Numbered from the stretch's first letter, positions 50,118 through 58,510 are shown. The stretch: 64,000 nucleotides of DNA from Clostridiales bacterium (GCA_004557735.1 SFFV01000006.1:16034-80033); one strand, 5' to 3'. Translations and numbers: made by a program. The notes: a model not told the origin generated them from the letters alone.

Positions 50118-50615
50118 ATGATGGCAAGCAATTTTTTCAGAATCGATGACAGGCTCATCCACGGCCAGATCGTTACCGCGTGGTGCGGCTTCTGGAAGAT
50201 CGGTGAGATCGTGGCGATCGACGACAAGCTGGCATCCAACCCGACCCTGCAGAAAATCATGCTCATGGGCATTCCTGCGGCCTACAAAGCGCATGTGGTC
50301 ACCGCGGCGGAGGCAAAGGAACTCTTCCGGGAAGAGAGTGCGAAGAACCGCCTCTTCGTGACCCGCTTCCCCGCGGATCTGCAGAATTTCCGCGAAGAGC
50401 TGAAGCAGTGCGAGACGGTGGTCATCGGCAATGCGGCCAAGCGTCCCGACACAAAGTACAACCTGACAAAGGGCGGCGGAAGTGTGTTCTTTGCATCGGA
50501 CGAGGATGTGGCTCTGTTTGATGACATCGAAAAGGACGGCGTAAAGCTCATCTATCAGACCGTTCCCAAATCGCCGGCCAAGACCTGGAGCGAGATGAGA
50601 AAGCTCGTCAAATGA
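50118..50615 (+). CDS. Mannose-family PTS enzyme IIB
   Basis: 165 residues, normal length. FRIDDRLIHGQIVTAW carries the phosphorylated histidine (RLIHGQ), followed by KIGEIVAIDDKLASNPTLQK and VVIGNAAKRPDTKYNLTKGG. It takes phosphate from IIA and passes it to the sugar at the membrane. The start lies behind GAGGGGG, about 60 nt before the IIC gene. First gene of the operon IIB-IIC-IID-SIS. Confidence 0.95.
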   Translation: MMASNFFRIDDRLIHGQIVTAWCGFWKIGEIVAIDDKLASNPTLQKIMLMGIPAAYKAHVVTAAEAKELFREESAKNRLFVTRFPADLQNFREELKQCETVVIGNAAKRPDTKYNLTKGGGSVFFASDEDVALFDDIEKDGVKLIYQTVPKSPAKTWSEMRKLVK

Positions 50616-50677
50616 TTTTCGGCTATTATTGGGGAAAGACCCATCAATAGATAAATATTTAAGGAGGAAAAAATCGT

Positions 50678-51460
50678 ATGAGCACTATCCAAGTGATCCT
50701 GATTGCTCTGTTCTGCTATCTGGGCGCAATCGGATCTATCGTAGGCAACACCATCGGCTGGTATTGCCTGGGCAGACCTCTCGTAGCATCCTTCGTAGTC
50801 GGCGTTATCATGGGCGATGTCCAGACCGCCATGGTCGTCGGTATTCCTCTTCAGATCGCATATCTGGCGAACGTCACTCCCGGCGGCGCAGTCGCATGGG
50901 ATCTCTCCTACGCAACCTACATCGGCACCGCAATGGCCATTGCCATGAAGGGGACCGTCTCCGACAGCGGCGCCCTCATCGGCCTTGCATTCGCAGGCGC
51001 AGGCATCGGCGGCGTGGTCGGCGGCACCATGTGGAACGTCCACTACGCTCTTGACGTCTTTGTTAACCGCTGGGCCAACAAGGTCGCAGAATCCGGCAAC
51101 TGCAAGAAGATGTGGATGCCCAACATCATCGGCGGTCAGGCGATCGGTTTCCTCTGCCGTTTCGTCCCCGCAGTCATTGTCCTCACCGCTATCAATGCAG
51201 GTGTTGAGGCGGGCATCGCCATCCCCGGCTGGTTCACCACCACCATCACCACCTTCGGCAGCATGATGGCTGCTCTTGGTATGGGCATCATCCTTGCTTT
51301 CCTGGTCAAGAAGCCCGTTCACTGGGCCATCTTCCTCTTCGGCTTTGTTCTGGCCACCTATCTCGGCCTGTCCACTATGGCTGTTGCCGTTATCGCAACT
51401 CTGGTGGCCGTCGTTTACTACTCCATCCTTGACAAAAAGGACAATAAGGAGGTTGCATAA
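50678..51460 (+). CDS. Mannose-family PTS enzyme IIC
   Basis: 260 residues with about seven to eight hydrophobic segments. IVGNTIGWYCLGRPLVASFV, GVIMGDVQTAMVVGIPLQIA and NVTPGGAVAWDLSYATYIGT are hallmarks of the sugar channel subunit of the mannose/fructose/sorbose class. GGAGG precedes the ATG. It forms the membrane channel with IID, encoded two bases later. Confidence 0.95.
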   Translation: MSTIQVILIALFCYLGAIGSIVGNTIGWYCLGRPLVASFVVGVIMGDVQTAMVVGIPLQIAYLANVTPGGAVAWDLSYATYIGTAMAIAMKGTVSDSGALIGLAFAGAGIGGVVGGTMWNVHYALDVFVNRWANKVAESGNCKKMWMPNIIGGQAIGFLCRFVPAVIVLTAINAGVEAGIAIPGWFTTTITTFGSMMAALGMGIILAFLVKKPVHWAIFLFGFVLATYLGLSTMAVAVIATLVAVVYYSILDKKDNKEVA

Positions 51461-51462
51461 TC

Positions 51463-52344
51463 ATGGCTAAGACTGTTTCTGCTAAGACTTTAAAGAAGTC
51501 TTTTAACAACTGGTTTTTCTGGAACGGCTGCTCTCAGCAGGCGGAGACCATGCTGGGCATGGCGTTCGGTCAGTCCATGGCTCCCGTCATCGATGAGCTG
51601 TATGACACCAAGGAAGCCAAGGCCGAGGGTCTGAAGCGCCACATCACTCTGTTCAACACCGAGTCCCAGGTCGGTTCCGTCTGCAACGGCATCTGCATCG
51701 GTATGGAAGAACAGCTGGCGAACGGCGCCGGCACTGCCGAGACCATTCAGGACGCAAAGGTCGCCCTCATAGGCCCCACCTCCGCGATCGGTGACTCTCT
51801 GTGGGTCGCCACCATCATTCCCCTGCTCCTCACCATCTGCCTGTCCGTAGCTCAGGGCGTAGTCACCGCCCCCTGGATCGGCTCCGTTATTTACATGATC
51901 GTGTACCCTCTCGGCACCTATCTCCTGAGCTGGACTCTCTTCAAGCTGGGCTACAAGGCCGGTCTGGAAGGCGTGCAGCGCTTCATGGTCTCCGGCCAGC
52001 TGGATAAGATCATCTCCGCCGTTACGGTTCTTGGTCTGATCGTCGTCGGCGCTCTGACTGCATCCTTCGTCAGCTGCAGCCTCAACATCGACATCAAGGC
52101 GGCGACCCAGGTCTTCGATGAGGCTTCCAAGACATATATTGACGGCACGATCTCCGTCTTCAATCTTGACAACCTGCTCAACGCCGTGTTCCCCAAGATC
52201 GTTCCTCTGGGACTTACCCTCTTTGTGTACAACCTCTACGCAAAGAAGAACTGGTCTCCTCTGGCGATCATGGGTATCATTCTTGCCCTCGCCATCGTCC
52301 TGACCGCTATCGGCTTCATTCCCGGCGTCGGCGCATTTGTCTGA
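51463..52344 (+). CDS. Mannose-family PTS enzyme IID
   Basis: 293 residues. Class hallmarks: NWFFWNGCSQQAETMLGMAF, FNTESQVGSVCNGICIGMEE and ALIGPTSAIGDSLWVATIIP, followed by about four hydrophobic segments ending in the C-terminal membrane domain. IID and IIC together transport the sugar. It starts two bases after the IIC stop codon (AAGGAGG lies inside the IIC end), and the SIS gene starts 33 nt later. Confidence 0.95.
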   Translation: MAKTVSAKTLKKSFNNWFFWNGCSQQAETMLGMAFGQSMAPVIDELYDTKEAKAEGLKRHITLFNTESQVGSVCNGICIGMEEQLANGAGTAETIQDAKVALIGPTSAIGDSLWVATIIPLLLTICLSVAQGVVTAPWIGSVIYMIVYPLGTYLLSWTLFKLGYKAGLEGVQRFMVSGQLDKIISAVTVLGLIVVGALTASFVSCSLNIDIKAATQVFDEASKTYIDGTISVFNLDNLLNAVFPKIVPLGLTLFVYNLYAKKNWSPLAIMGIILALAIVLTAIGFIPGVGAFV

Positions 52345-52377
52345 TGCAATTATCTAATCACAGGAGGACCCTATACA

Positions 52378-53139
52378 ATGGCAAATCTCGAGTACATTTC
52401 CAAGGTTACCGGTGTTATTGAAAAGATCGATGCCGAGCAGGCAGCCAACATCAAACAGGCCGCGCAGCTCTGTGCCGAAGCAATAAACTCCGGCAAGATG
52501 GTCCATCTCTTCGGAAGCGGCCATTCCGTGCTGCCCGTTCAGGACGTTTTCCCCCGCTACGGCGGCGTTGTGGGCTGGCATCCCTGCATGGACCCCCGCC
52601 TCATGTGGAATAATGTTATCGGCCCCGGCGGCGCAAGAGAGCTTCTGTGGATCGAGCGTCAGGAAGGCTACATCAAGAACTTCCTGCAGAGCTATGTTTT
52701 CCACGAGGGTGAAGTCATGATCGTCTTCTCCCACGGCGGAAACAATGCGGCTCCCATTGAGTGCGCAATGTACGCCAAGGAGCACGGTCTGAAGGTCATC
52801 GCCGTCACCTCCGGCGACAACTACAAGGTAGCAAAGCCAAACCACTCCAGCGGCATGAAGCTGGGTGACGTGGCCGATATCATGATCGACAACTGCTGCC
52901 CTCTTGAGGACGCCCTTGTTGCTATCCCCGGCTACTACCAGAAGGTCGGCGCCTCCTCTACCGTTGCCGTCATAACCATTGCCCAGTCGATCGCCTCCGA
53001 GACGGCTCTTCTTCTTGAGAAAATGGGTCACAAGATGTACATCTTCGTATCGCCGAATGTGGTTGAAATCCCCAAGGAGTACATGCACGAGGTGTATGCC
53101 GAGTACCGCAAGGTCGTCTTCCAGAACTCCAATATGTAA
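52378..53139 (+). CDS. SIS-domain sugar isomerase (phosphosugar-binding protein)
   Basis: 253 residues, like the SIS proteins annotated as UPF0309 or sugar isomerase. HLFGSGHSVLPVQDVFPRYG and IVFSHGGNNAAPIECAMYAK are the two halves of the phosphosugar site; VIAVTSGDNYKVAKPNHSSG follows. The sugar is unknown; a hexosamine phosphate fits with nagA in the same locus. A GGAGG site precedes the start. A hairpin without T-run (53148-53181) follows and separates this gene from the next transcription unit. Confidence 0.88.
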   Translation: MANLEYISKVTGVIEKIDAEQAANIKQAAQLCAEAINSGKMVHLFGSGHSVLPVQDVFPRYGGVVGWHPCMDPRLMWNNVIGPGGARELLWIERQEGYIKNFLQSYVFHEGEVMIVFSHGGNNAAPIECAMYAKEHGLKVIAVTSGDNYKVAKPNHSSGMKLGDVADIMIDNCCPLEDALVAIPGYYQKVGASSTVAVITIAQSIASETALLLEKMGHKMYIFVSPNVVEIPKEYMHEVYAEYRKVVFQNSNM

Positions 53140-53147
53140 AACCTGTT

Positions 53148-53181
53148 TCTGCCTTCTGCCGTATCACCGGCAGAAGGCAGA
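53148..53181 (+). terminator. Intercistronic hairpin after the SIS gene
   Basis: TCTGCCTTCTGCC pairs perfectly with GGCAGAAGGCAGA around an 8-base loop. There is no T-run, so it may be a stabilising or processing hairpin more than a terminator. Confidence 0.55.
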
Positions 53182-53207
53182 TTCAAATGCGGAGGAAAGA
53201 AGCCGCC

Positions 53208-53236
53208 TTGACTATCGGCTTCTTTGTCTCTATAAT
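53208..53236 (+). promoter_or_regulatory. Consensus internal promoter before the IIA gene
   Basis: TTGACT (53208-53213), 17 bp, TATAAT (53231-53236). It gives the second half of the locus (IIA, TPR-like protein, HPr, RpiR) its own transcript. Confidence 0.75.
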
Positions 53237-53287
53237 GACTGAAAAGACACTTTTTTCATCCAAAATGCGGGAAAACAGGGGTGTGCC

Positions 53288-53674
53288 ATGACAAAGGTTA
53301 TTATTCTTGGCCACGGCGGGTACGGCTCCGCCATGAGGCGAAATCTCTCCATGCTCATCGGAGAGCTTGAAGACTATTCTTACATTGATTTCAACGAGCA
53401 GGACGACCTTTCCGTGCTTCAGGGGAAGATCGCCGGCGCTCTTTCCGGGGCAGAAGGCTGCGATGTGCTGTTCTGCTGCGATGTTGCGGGCGGTTCTCCT
53501 TTCCGTGAGGCCGCCGCCGTCTGCGCAGAGCGTCCGAACTGCTGCTGCGTGGCAGGTGTGAACACCTCTGCCTATACAGAGATATCCTTTAACCTTGAGC
53601 TGACCGCTTCCGAGCTTGCCGACATGGCTATTGAAGTCACAAAGACCACCATGATCCGCTTCCCTGAGGCATAA
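53288..53674 (+). CDS. Mannose-family PTS enzyme IIA
   Basis: 128 residues, normal size. VIILGHGGYGSAMRRNLSML carries the phosphohistidine near residue 9. DVLFCCDVAGGSPFREAAAV and CCCVAGVNTSAYTEISFNLE fit the fold. It takes phosphate from HPr and hands it to IIB. It starts a second transcription unit with its own promoter. Six bases separate its stop codon from the next gene. Confidence 0.93.
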   Translation: MTKVIILGHGGYGSAMRRNLSMLIGELEDYSYIDFNEQDDLSVLQGKIAGALSGAEGCDVLFCCDVAGGSPFREAAAVCAERPNCCCVAGVNTSAYTEISFNLELTASELADMAIEVTKTTMIRFPEA

Positions 53675-53679
53675 AAGAA

Positions 53680-54408
53680 ATGAATTATCTTGCTTTCCGT
53701 CAGTGGGCGATAGACAACTGGTACCTGCTGCCGGTGTTTCTGGGAATGGCAGTTATAGTTTTTGTGCTGCTGAGGGTCCAGAATTCTCTCCGCGACCAGT
53801 CGGCGGCCGGGATAGAGCGCCTCCTTGTGACGGACCCCGCCCTGTGTGCGGAGCGGCTTGAGAACAACAAGCTGTTCCGGACCGTTTTCCGCAAGCCCGT
53901 CATCGAGCTGTGGAAGCTTCAGGCCTATATGCGGCTGGGGCAGGACGACAGGATCGAAACGGTTTTGCAGCGGCTCCGGGATATGAAGCTGGAGCCCCGG
54001 GACAAGATCGAGTTCTATCAGCAGAGCCTGTCCTACTACGCCGTCACCGGAAAGAGAGACGAGGCTCTTGCAGCAAGAGACGCTCTTCGCTGCTTTATCG
54101 TCAAGGCCAAGGCACAGGAAACGGAGCCATACGCGTCCATGCTCGAAGAGGCAGACGTGATCGTGGGTGTTTACATTGAGCATAACACAGCCCTCATCAG
54201 GAAGCTGATCGGGAAAGCCGAGCATACAAAGAATGACATTTCCCGCGGCGTGACCCAGTATCGGATCGCAAAGCTCGCGTATTACAAAGGCGATGCAAAG
54301 CTTCTTGAAACATACCTGAGCCGTGCGGGCAAGAACCTGAAGGGTACCGCATATGAAGAGATAATCGAAAAAGCAAAAACAGATCCCTCTGTTCTTGAGA
54401 GGAAATAA
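53680..54408 (+). CDS. Membrane-anchored helical-repeat (TPR-like) protein
   Basis: 242 residues. One N-terminal membrane segment (WYLLPVFLGMAVIVFVLLRV) followed by a soluble, purely helical part with repeated pairs of helices (for example LWKLQAYMRLGQDDRIETVL, EFYQQSLSYYAVTGKRDEAL, YRIAKLAYYKGDAKLLETYL) spaced like TPR units. No catalytic motif. It lies between IIA and HPr, a place where no PTS component is normally found. It may scaffold the soluble PTS proteins at the membrane. Not recognised as a named family. It starts six bases after IIA, so it is probably translationally coupled. Confidence 0.8.
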   Translation: MNYLAFRQWAIDNWYLLPVFLGMAVIVFVLLRVQNSLRDQSAAGIERLLVTDPALCAERLENNKLFRTVFRKPVIELWKLQAYMRLGQDDRIETVLQRLRDMKLEPRDKIEFYQQSLSYYAVTGKRDEALAARDALRCFIVKAKAQETEPYASMLEEADVIVGVYIEHNTALIRKLIGKAEHTKNDISRGVTQYRIAKLAYYKGDAKLLETYLSRAGKNLKGTAYEEIIEKAKTDPSVLERK

Positions 54409-54427
54409 TACATCAAGGAGCATAGAC

Positions 54428-54691
54428 ATGGTTTCTTTTGAGTACACCATTCACGATGCAATGGGTCTCCACGCCCGCCCGGTGGGTTTGGTAGTAAAAG
54501 CCGTCAGCCCTTATAAGACAGCAAAGATCACCATCTCTCACGGCGACAGGAGCGCCGATGCGAAGCGTATGTTTGCGATCATGGCTCTGCAGGTTAAGCA
54601 GGGGGAGACCGTTACCGTCTCTGTCGAAGGGGAAAAGGAGCAGGAGATCGCCGACACCATTCTCGGAATCTTCAGAGACGAGAAGCTCTGA
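54428..54691 (+). CDS. HPr phosphocarrier protein lacking the regulatory serine
   Basis: 87 residues from the ATG at 54428, preceded by AAGGAG. IHDAMGLHARPVG carries the phosphohistidine His15, as in all HPr proteins. Where Gram-positive HPr has Ser46 in KSIMGVM, this protein reads AKRMFAIM: the lysine is kept and the serine is Arg47. So it should still carry phosphate from enzyme I but cannot be phosphorylated by HPr kinase for catabolite control. It is the fourth PTS protein of the same locus and is probably dedicated to this sugar. Its stop overlaps the next start. Confidence 0.92.
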   Translation: MVSFEYTIHDAMGLHARPVGLVVKAVSPYKTAKITISHGDRSADAKRMFAIMALQVKQGETVTVSVEGEKEQEIADTILGIFRDEKL

Positions 54692-55569
54692 TGGGAGACA
54701 CCAGCCGCAGCACCGGTCTGCTGGCCAAAATGCGCCAGGTCAAAGACCTCTCTCCTTCGGAGAGGCATATAGTTGATTTTATTTTCTCCAACATTCAGGA
54801 CGTGTCCAACATGGGCATAGTGGAACTGGGCGACAAGACCTTCACCTCCACTACCACCGTGAAGAGGCTGTGCCACAAGTTGGGGATAGACAGCTATACA
54901 GATTTTCGCCTCGCGCTTTCTTCGGAGATCGCGGGCTATATGCGCCTGAGCATTCTGGAGGGCGCTCAGAGCCCCGTCGACAGATATGACACGGTTTTTG
55001 ATATCATCAACAAGGTATCTGACCAGAACGCCAAGTCCATCATCGACACCAGTTCTCTCAATCCGCCCGATACGATCTCCGAGATAATCAAGCTCATGGG
55101 CAGTGCCGAGCGTATCGACTTCTACGGCGTAGGGCCCTCGAATGTGGTGGCTGTGGATGCCCAAATAAAGTGTATGCGTCTGGGTATTCCCTCTTCCGCC
55201 TGTGCCGACCGGGTGTCCATGATCATCAACTCCAGGACCTCTCACGAGGGAACCTTGGCCTTTCTGATCTCTTACACCGGCGAGACCGATGATATTATCG
55301 AGGTGGCAAACCAATTAGAGGTCAACAACGTCACCACCGTTTCCCTCACCTCTCTGCGTGACTGCCGGCTGAGCAAGACCTGCAGCTATCAGCTCTATGT
55401 TCAGGCCAGCGAATCCTGGGACAGGCTTGGCGGCATGTCCAGCCGCATATCCACGCTGAACATGATTGATGTGCTCTTTACCGCTCTTATCAACACGGAT
55501 TACGATAAGTACATGAAGATCATGAAATACACCAATGTGCCCAACCACAGAAAGGATCTCAATGAATGA
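54691..55569 (+). CDS. MurR/RpiR-family transcriptional regulator
   Basis: 292 residues. Residues 1-80 form the HTH_6 domain (VKDLSPSERHIVDFIFSNIQ, GIVELGDKTFTSTTTVKRLC, HKLGIDSYTDFRLALSSEIA). Residues about 110-260 form a SIS domain that binds a phosphosugar (RIDFYGVGPSNVVAVDAQIK, LAFLISYTGETDDIIEVANQ). It is encoded at the end of the PTS locus (ATG overlaps the HPr stop), the normal place for a local regulator. It probably senses a sugar phosphate from this pathway and controls the inverted repeats upstream of the PTS and ptsI units; binding sites are unproven. Confidence 0.92.
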   Translation: MGDTSRSTGLLAKMRQVKDLSPSERHIVDFIFSNIQDVSNMGIVELGDKTFTSTTTVKRLCHKLGIDSYTDFRLALSSEIAGYMRLSILEGAQSPVDRYDTVFDIINKVSDQNAKSIIDTSSLNPPDTISEIIKLMGSAERIDFYGVGPSNVVAVDAQIKCMRLGIPSSACADRVSMIINSRTSHEGTLAFLISYTGETDDIIEVANQLEVNNVTTVSLTSLRDCRLSKTCSYQLYVQASESWDRLGGMSSRISTLNMIDVLFTALINTDYDKYMKIMKYTNVPNHRKDLNE

Positions 55570-55861
55570 GGAAGAAGCGGTCTCCCTGTACGATGCCAAC
55601 GGCCGGGAGATGAAGTTCAAAAAGGTTGCATCCGTTCCCATGGACGGCACAATGTATGCCGTCCTTGCGCCGGCGGAGCCTGTCCCGGGGATGAATGACA
55701 ATCAGGCTCTTGTGTTTGAAGTCAGGGAGCTGGCGGGCGGGCAGGCGGCGCTGAATATCGTCACCGATCTCTCCGTGGTCTGCCAGGTATATGAGGCATA
55801 CGGAGAGATGACCCTGCGTCAGACGGACGAGAAGGCCCGAAAAAAGGACTATCCGGCATAA
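55562..55861 (+). CDS. DUF1292-family protein
   Basis: 99 residues from the ATG at 55562, overlapping the regulator stop codon by 8 nt. LYDANGREMKFKKVASVPMD, GTMYAVLAPAEPV and QALVFEVRELAGGQAALNIV fit DUF1292, a small Clostridia and Bacilli family with an immunity- or housekeeping-like spread and unknown function. It ends the PTS locus. It could be a passenger on the regulator transcript. Confidence 0.8.
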   Translation: MNEEEAVSLYDANGREMKFKKVASVPMDGTMYAVLAPAEPVPGMNDNQALVFEVRELAGGQAALNIVTDLSVVCQVYEAYGEMTLRQTDEKARKKDYPA

Positions 55862-55984
55862 CCGATACGCCTGCGGCCCGTTTCTTATACTGCCGGATAC
55901 CGTTCTTTATCGGCCGGCGCTGTCGCCCCAACGCATAACGCAGGCAAAACGCGCCGAAAAGCGGATCTCCTCGGAACGCAAAAA

Positions 55985-56042
55985 AGCTCCGGCAGCCAAG
56001 CGGCTCATTTGAACCCCCTGCTGCCGGAACTCTTTGTTTTTC
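55985..56042 (+). terminator. Terminator of the PTS locus
   Basis: GCTCCGGCAGC pairs with GCTGCCGGAAC (10 of 11 bases) around a loop of about 24 bases, followed by TCTTTGTTTTT. Confidence 0.65.
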
Positions 56043-56060
56043 AGGCTTTTTCAACAGAAA

Positions 56061-56101
56061 AAAGGTGCGCAGCCGTTTTTTATCAACGGTTGCGCACCTT
56101 T
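56061..56101 (-). terminator. Terminator after tRNA-Ser
   Basis: AAAGGTGCGCAACCGTT pairs with AACGGCTGCGCACCTTT on the minus strand, followed by a T-run; only one mismatch. Confidence 0.85.
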
Positions 56102-56102
56102 G

Positions 56103-56191
56103 TGGCGGGGAGTGCAGGATTCGAACCCGCGTGGGCTTGCACCCTAACGGTTTTCAAGACCGCCCCGTTATGACCGCTTCGGTAACTCCCC
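56103..56191 (-). tRNA. tRNA-Ser (anticodon TGA)
   Basis: On the minus strand, 89 bases including an encoded CCA (56105-56103). The acceptor GGGGAGT (5') pairs with ACTCCCC (3'), discriminator G. The anticodon arm has CTTGAAA, anticodon TGA. A long variable arm follows, as in serine tRNAs, then GGGTTCGAATCC in the T arm. It is followed by a clear terminator and stands between the PTS locus and argS. Confidence 0.95.
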
Positions 56192-56290
56192 ATGGCGCGC
56201 CGGACGGCGCCGCGCTCAAAAAGGTACCACAAAATGCCCGCACTGTCAATCGAAAAGCGCTGATGTACGAGGTTTTTCGCCAGAAAAGGG

Positions 56291-56318
56291 TTGCATAAAG
56301 GGTTTTTTATGGTATAGT
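56291..56318 (+). promoter_or_regulatory. Sigma-A-type promoter of argS
   Basis: TTGCAT (56291-56296), 16 bp, TATAGT (56313-56318), 63 nt before the ATG. Confidence 0.6.
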
Positions 56319-56381
56319 AATGGGACGTATATCCATTGCTTTTTCACGATATGGATGAAATGTTGTAAGGAGAGTATTTGA

Positions 56382-58040
56382 ATGAACGACTTTGGAAGCA
56401 AGATCTATGCTGCCGCGCAGAAGGCCGTAAAAGAGGTCTATGATCTGGACGTGACGGAAGGCCAGCTCGTCGTTGAGACGCCGCAGGACACCAGGCTGGG
56501 CGATTATTCCACCAGCATCGCCATGAAGCTTTCGCGCACTCTCCGACGCAACCCGATGGAGATCGCCGAGCCCCTCGCCGCCAGGCTCACGGAGCTTCTG
56601 CCCGAGTGTGAGTCCGTCACCGTCGCCCGCCCCGGCTTCATCAACTTCAAGCTCAAGGCGAGCGCTCTCACCGCCGTTATCAACGACGTCCTCGCCGCCG
56701 GCGGCGATTACGGCAAAAACGATTCCGGCAAGGGCAAGCACCTGCTGCTCGAGTGGGTCTCCGCCAACCCGACCGGCGATCTGCACTGCGGCCACGCGCG
56801 CAACGCCGCCTGGGGCGACTGCATCGCCCGCATGATGGAGGCAAGCGGCTGGGACGTGCTGCGCGAGTTCTATGTCAACGACGCCGGCAACCAGATCGTC
56901 ATGCTCGGCGAATCGCTCACCGCCCGCTACTTTGAGCACTTCGGCAAGGAGTACCCTCTGCCCGAAGGCGGCTACCATGCCGACGATATCAAGGTCATCG
57001 CCGCGCAGCTCGCTGAGGAAGAGGGCGACAAGTGGCTCGCCGCCGATCCCAAGGAACGCCTCGCGCACTTCATGGACTACGGCAAAAGGAAGGAGCTTGA
57101 AAAGATCGACCGCGATCTCAAGGCCTACCGCGTTACGATGCAGAGCTGGATGCACGAGACGTTCTTCTACGAGAACAACTCCAAGCGCATCAACGACTGC
57201 CTGCAGCACATGGCCGATATGGGTCTCACCTACGAAAAAGACGGTGCGCTCTGGTTCAAGAGCACCGACTACGACGACGATAAGGACCGCGTCCTCCGCA
57301 AGAGCGACGGCACTCTTTCTTATCTGACGCCCGATATCGCCAACCACGTTTACAAGATCGAGCGCGGCTATCCGCTGCTCGTCAATCTCTGGGGCGCCGA
57401 CCACCACTCCTACGTCACCCGTATGCAGAACGCTCTCACCGCGCTCGGCTATCCGGAGGGCACGCTCTCGGTCGATCTTATCCAGATGGTCCGCATGGTC
57501 GAAGACGGCAAGGAAGTCAAAATGTCCAAGCGCACCGGCAACGCGATCACCATCCGCGAGCTGTGCGAGGATATCGGCGTGGACGCCGCGCGCTGGTTCT
57601 TTGTTTCCAAGGACGTGGCCACGCACATGGATCTCGATCTCAAGCTCGCCCGCTCCAAGGACAACAACAACCCCGTGTACTACGCACAGTACGCCTACTC
57701 GCGCATGTGCTCGATCCTCAAGAATCCCCAGATCCCCGAGTTCAAGCCGGTCGATTCCTATGACCGTCTGACCGACGAGAAGGAGCTGCAGCTGCTCAAG
57801 ATGATCAGCGAGTTCCCAAAGGAGGTCGCCGCCGACGCGCTCAACCGCAAGCCGAACAAAATGACCGAGTATATCATCTCGCTCGTCAAGGTGTTCCACA
57901 GCTATTATAACTCCACGAAGGTCAACAACCCCGACGACCCCGAGCTGACCAACCAGCGTCTCGGTCTCATCAAGGCGACGATGATCACGCTCAGGAACGC
58001 TCTCTGTCTCATCGGCGTTTCCGCTCCGGAAACCATGTGA
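56382..58040 (+). CDS. argS: Arginyl-tRNA synthetase
   Basis: 552 residues, normal length for the class I enzyme. The N-terminal Add-1 domain recognises the tRNA D-loop; the HIGH motif is HCGH in SANPTGDLHCGHARNAAWGD, and KMSK is in VKMSKRTGNAI. LVNLWGADHHSYVTRMQNAL is typical. It charges tRNA-Arg and precedes an arginine-degrading operon, though separate terminators lie between them. AGGAGAGTATTTG precedes the ATG. Confidence 0.95.
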   Translation: MNDFGSKIYAAAQKAVKEVYDLDVTEGQLVVETPQDTRLGDYSTSIAMKLSRTLRRNPMEIAEPLAARLTELLPECESVTVARPGFINFKLKASALTAVINDVLAAGGDYGKNDSGKGKHLLLEWVSANPTGDLHCGHARNAAWGDCIARMMEASGWDVLREFYVNDAGNQIVMLGESLTARYFEHFGKEYPLPEGGYHADDIKVIAAQLAEEEGDKWLAADPKERLAHFMDYGKRKELEKIDRDLKAYRVTMQSWMHETFFYENNSKRINDCLQHMADMGLTYEKDGALWFKSTDYDDDKDRVLRKSDGTLSYLTPDIANHVYKIERGYPLLVNLWGADHHSYVTRMQNALTALGYPEGTLSVDLIQMVRMVEDGKEVKMSKRTGNAITIRELCEDIGVDAARWFFVSKDVATHMDLDLKLARSKDNNNPVYYAQYAYSRMCSILKNPQIPEFKPVDSYDRLTDEKELQLLKMISEFPKEVAADALNRKPNKMTEYIISLVKVFHSYYNSTKVNNPDDPELTNQRLGLIKATMITLRNALCLIGVSAPETM

Positions 58041-58152
58041 TTTCGCTCCCGTAATTTTTCACAAATCGCGCGAAAAGCCAAAAATATACAATCCAGCCAA
58101 AAAGCAACCATACAACCATTCTCTGAAAGTCATATGCCGGCAGAAATTGAGG

Positions 58153-58180
58153 AAAGCCGCCGAAAGGCGGCTTTTCTCTT
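58153..58180 (+). terminator. argS terminator, first hairpin
   Basis: AAAGCCGCC pairs with GGCGGCTTT around four bases; TCTCTTG follows. Confidence 0.75.
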
Positions 58181-58266
58181 GTTTTGCAGGCGTTTTGCTC
58201 GCAATTCCCCGGTTTTTTCGCATTCTTTTTGGAAACATTCCCCGTTATTCATCGTTTTTTCCATTC

Positions 58267-58293
58267 CCGCCGGGATTTTCCGGCGGTTTTTTT
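58267..58293 (+). terminator. argS terminator, second hairpin
   Basis: CCGCCGG pairs with CCGGCGG around six bases, followed by eight T. Confidence 0.75.
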
Positions 58294-58510
58294 CGTCTTA
58301 TTGCGAATCCAAAACGTGAAAAATGACTGCCGAAAAAACGTAAAACTGTTGATTTTCTGTACAACGATAATTGCAGAAATATACAATTTCTTCCGCACCG
58401 TTCTTCCAATATTTCAGCTTTCGTCGGATATGATAGAGACAGTAGATCCCTGTGCCGGCGTGAAAGCGCTGCGCGCCGGTACAGTCAATATCACTAAGGA
58501 GATTCAAATC

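Larger units (their letters stand above)
58041..58510. other. 470-nt gap between argS and arcA
   Basis: Holds two tandem terminators for argS (58153-58180 and 58267-58293) and then AT-rich sequence leading to arcA. A stem TGTGCCGGCG with its complement (58451-58483, one mismatch) lies 30 nt before the arcA start and could affect its translation. A weak -10 TATGAT (58429-58434) is present without a matching -35. A longer open frame before arcA has no ribosome site or family content. Confidence 0.6.
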
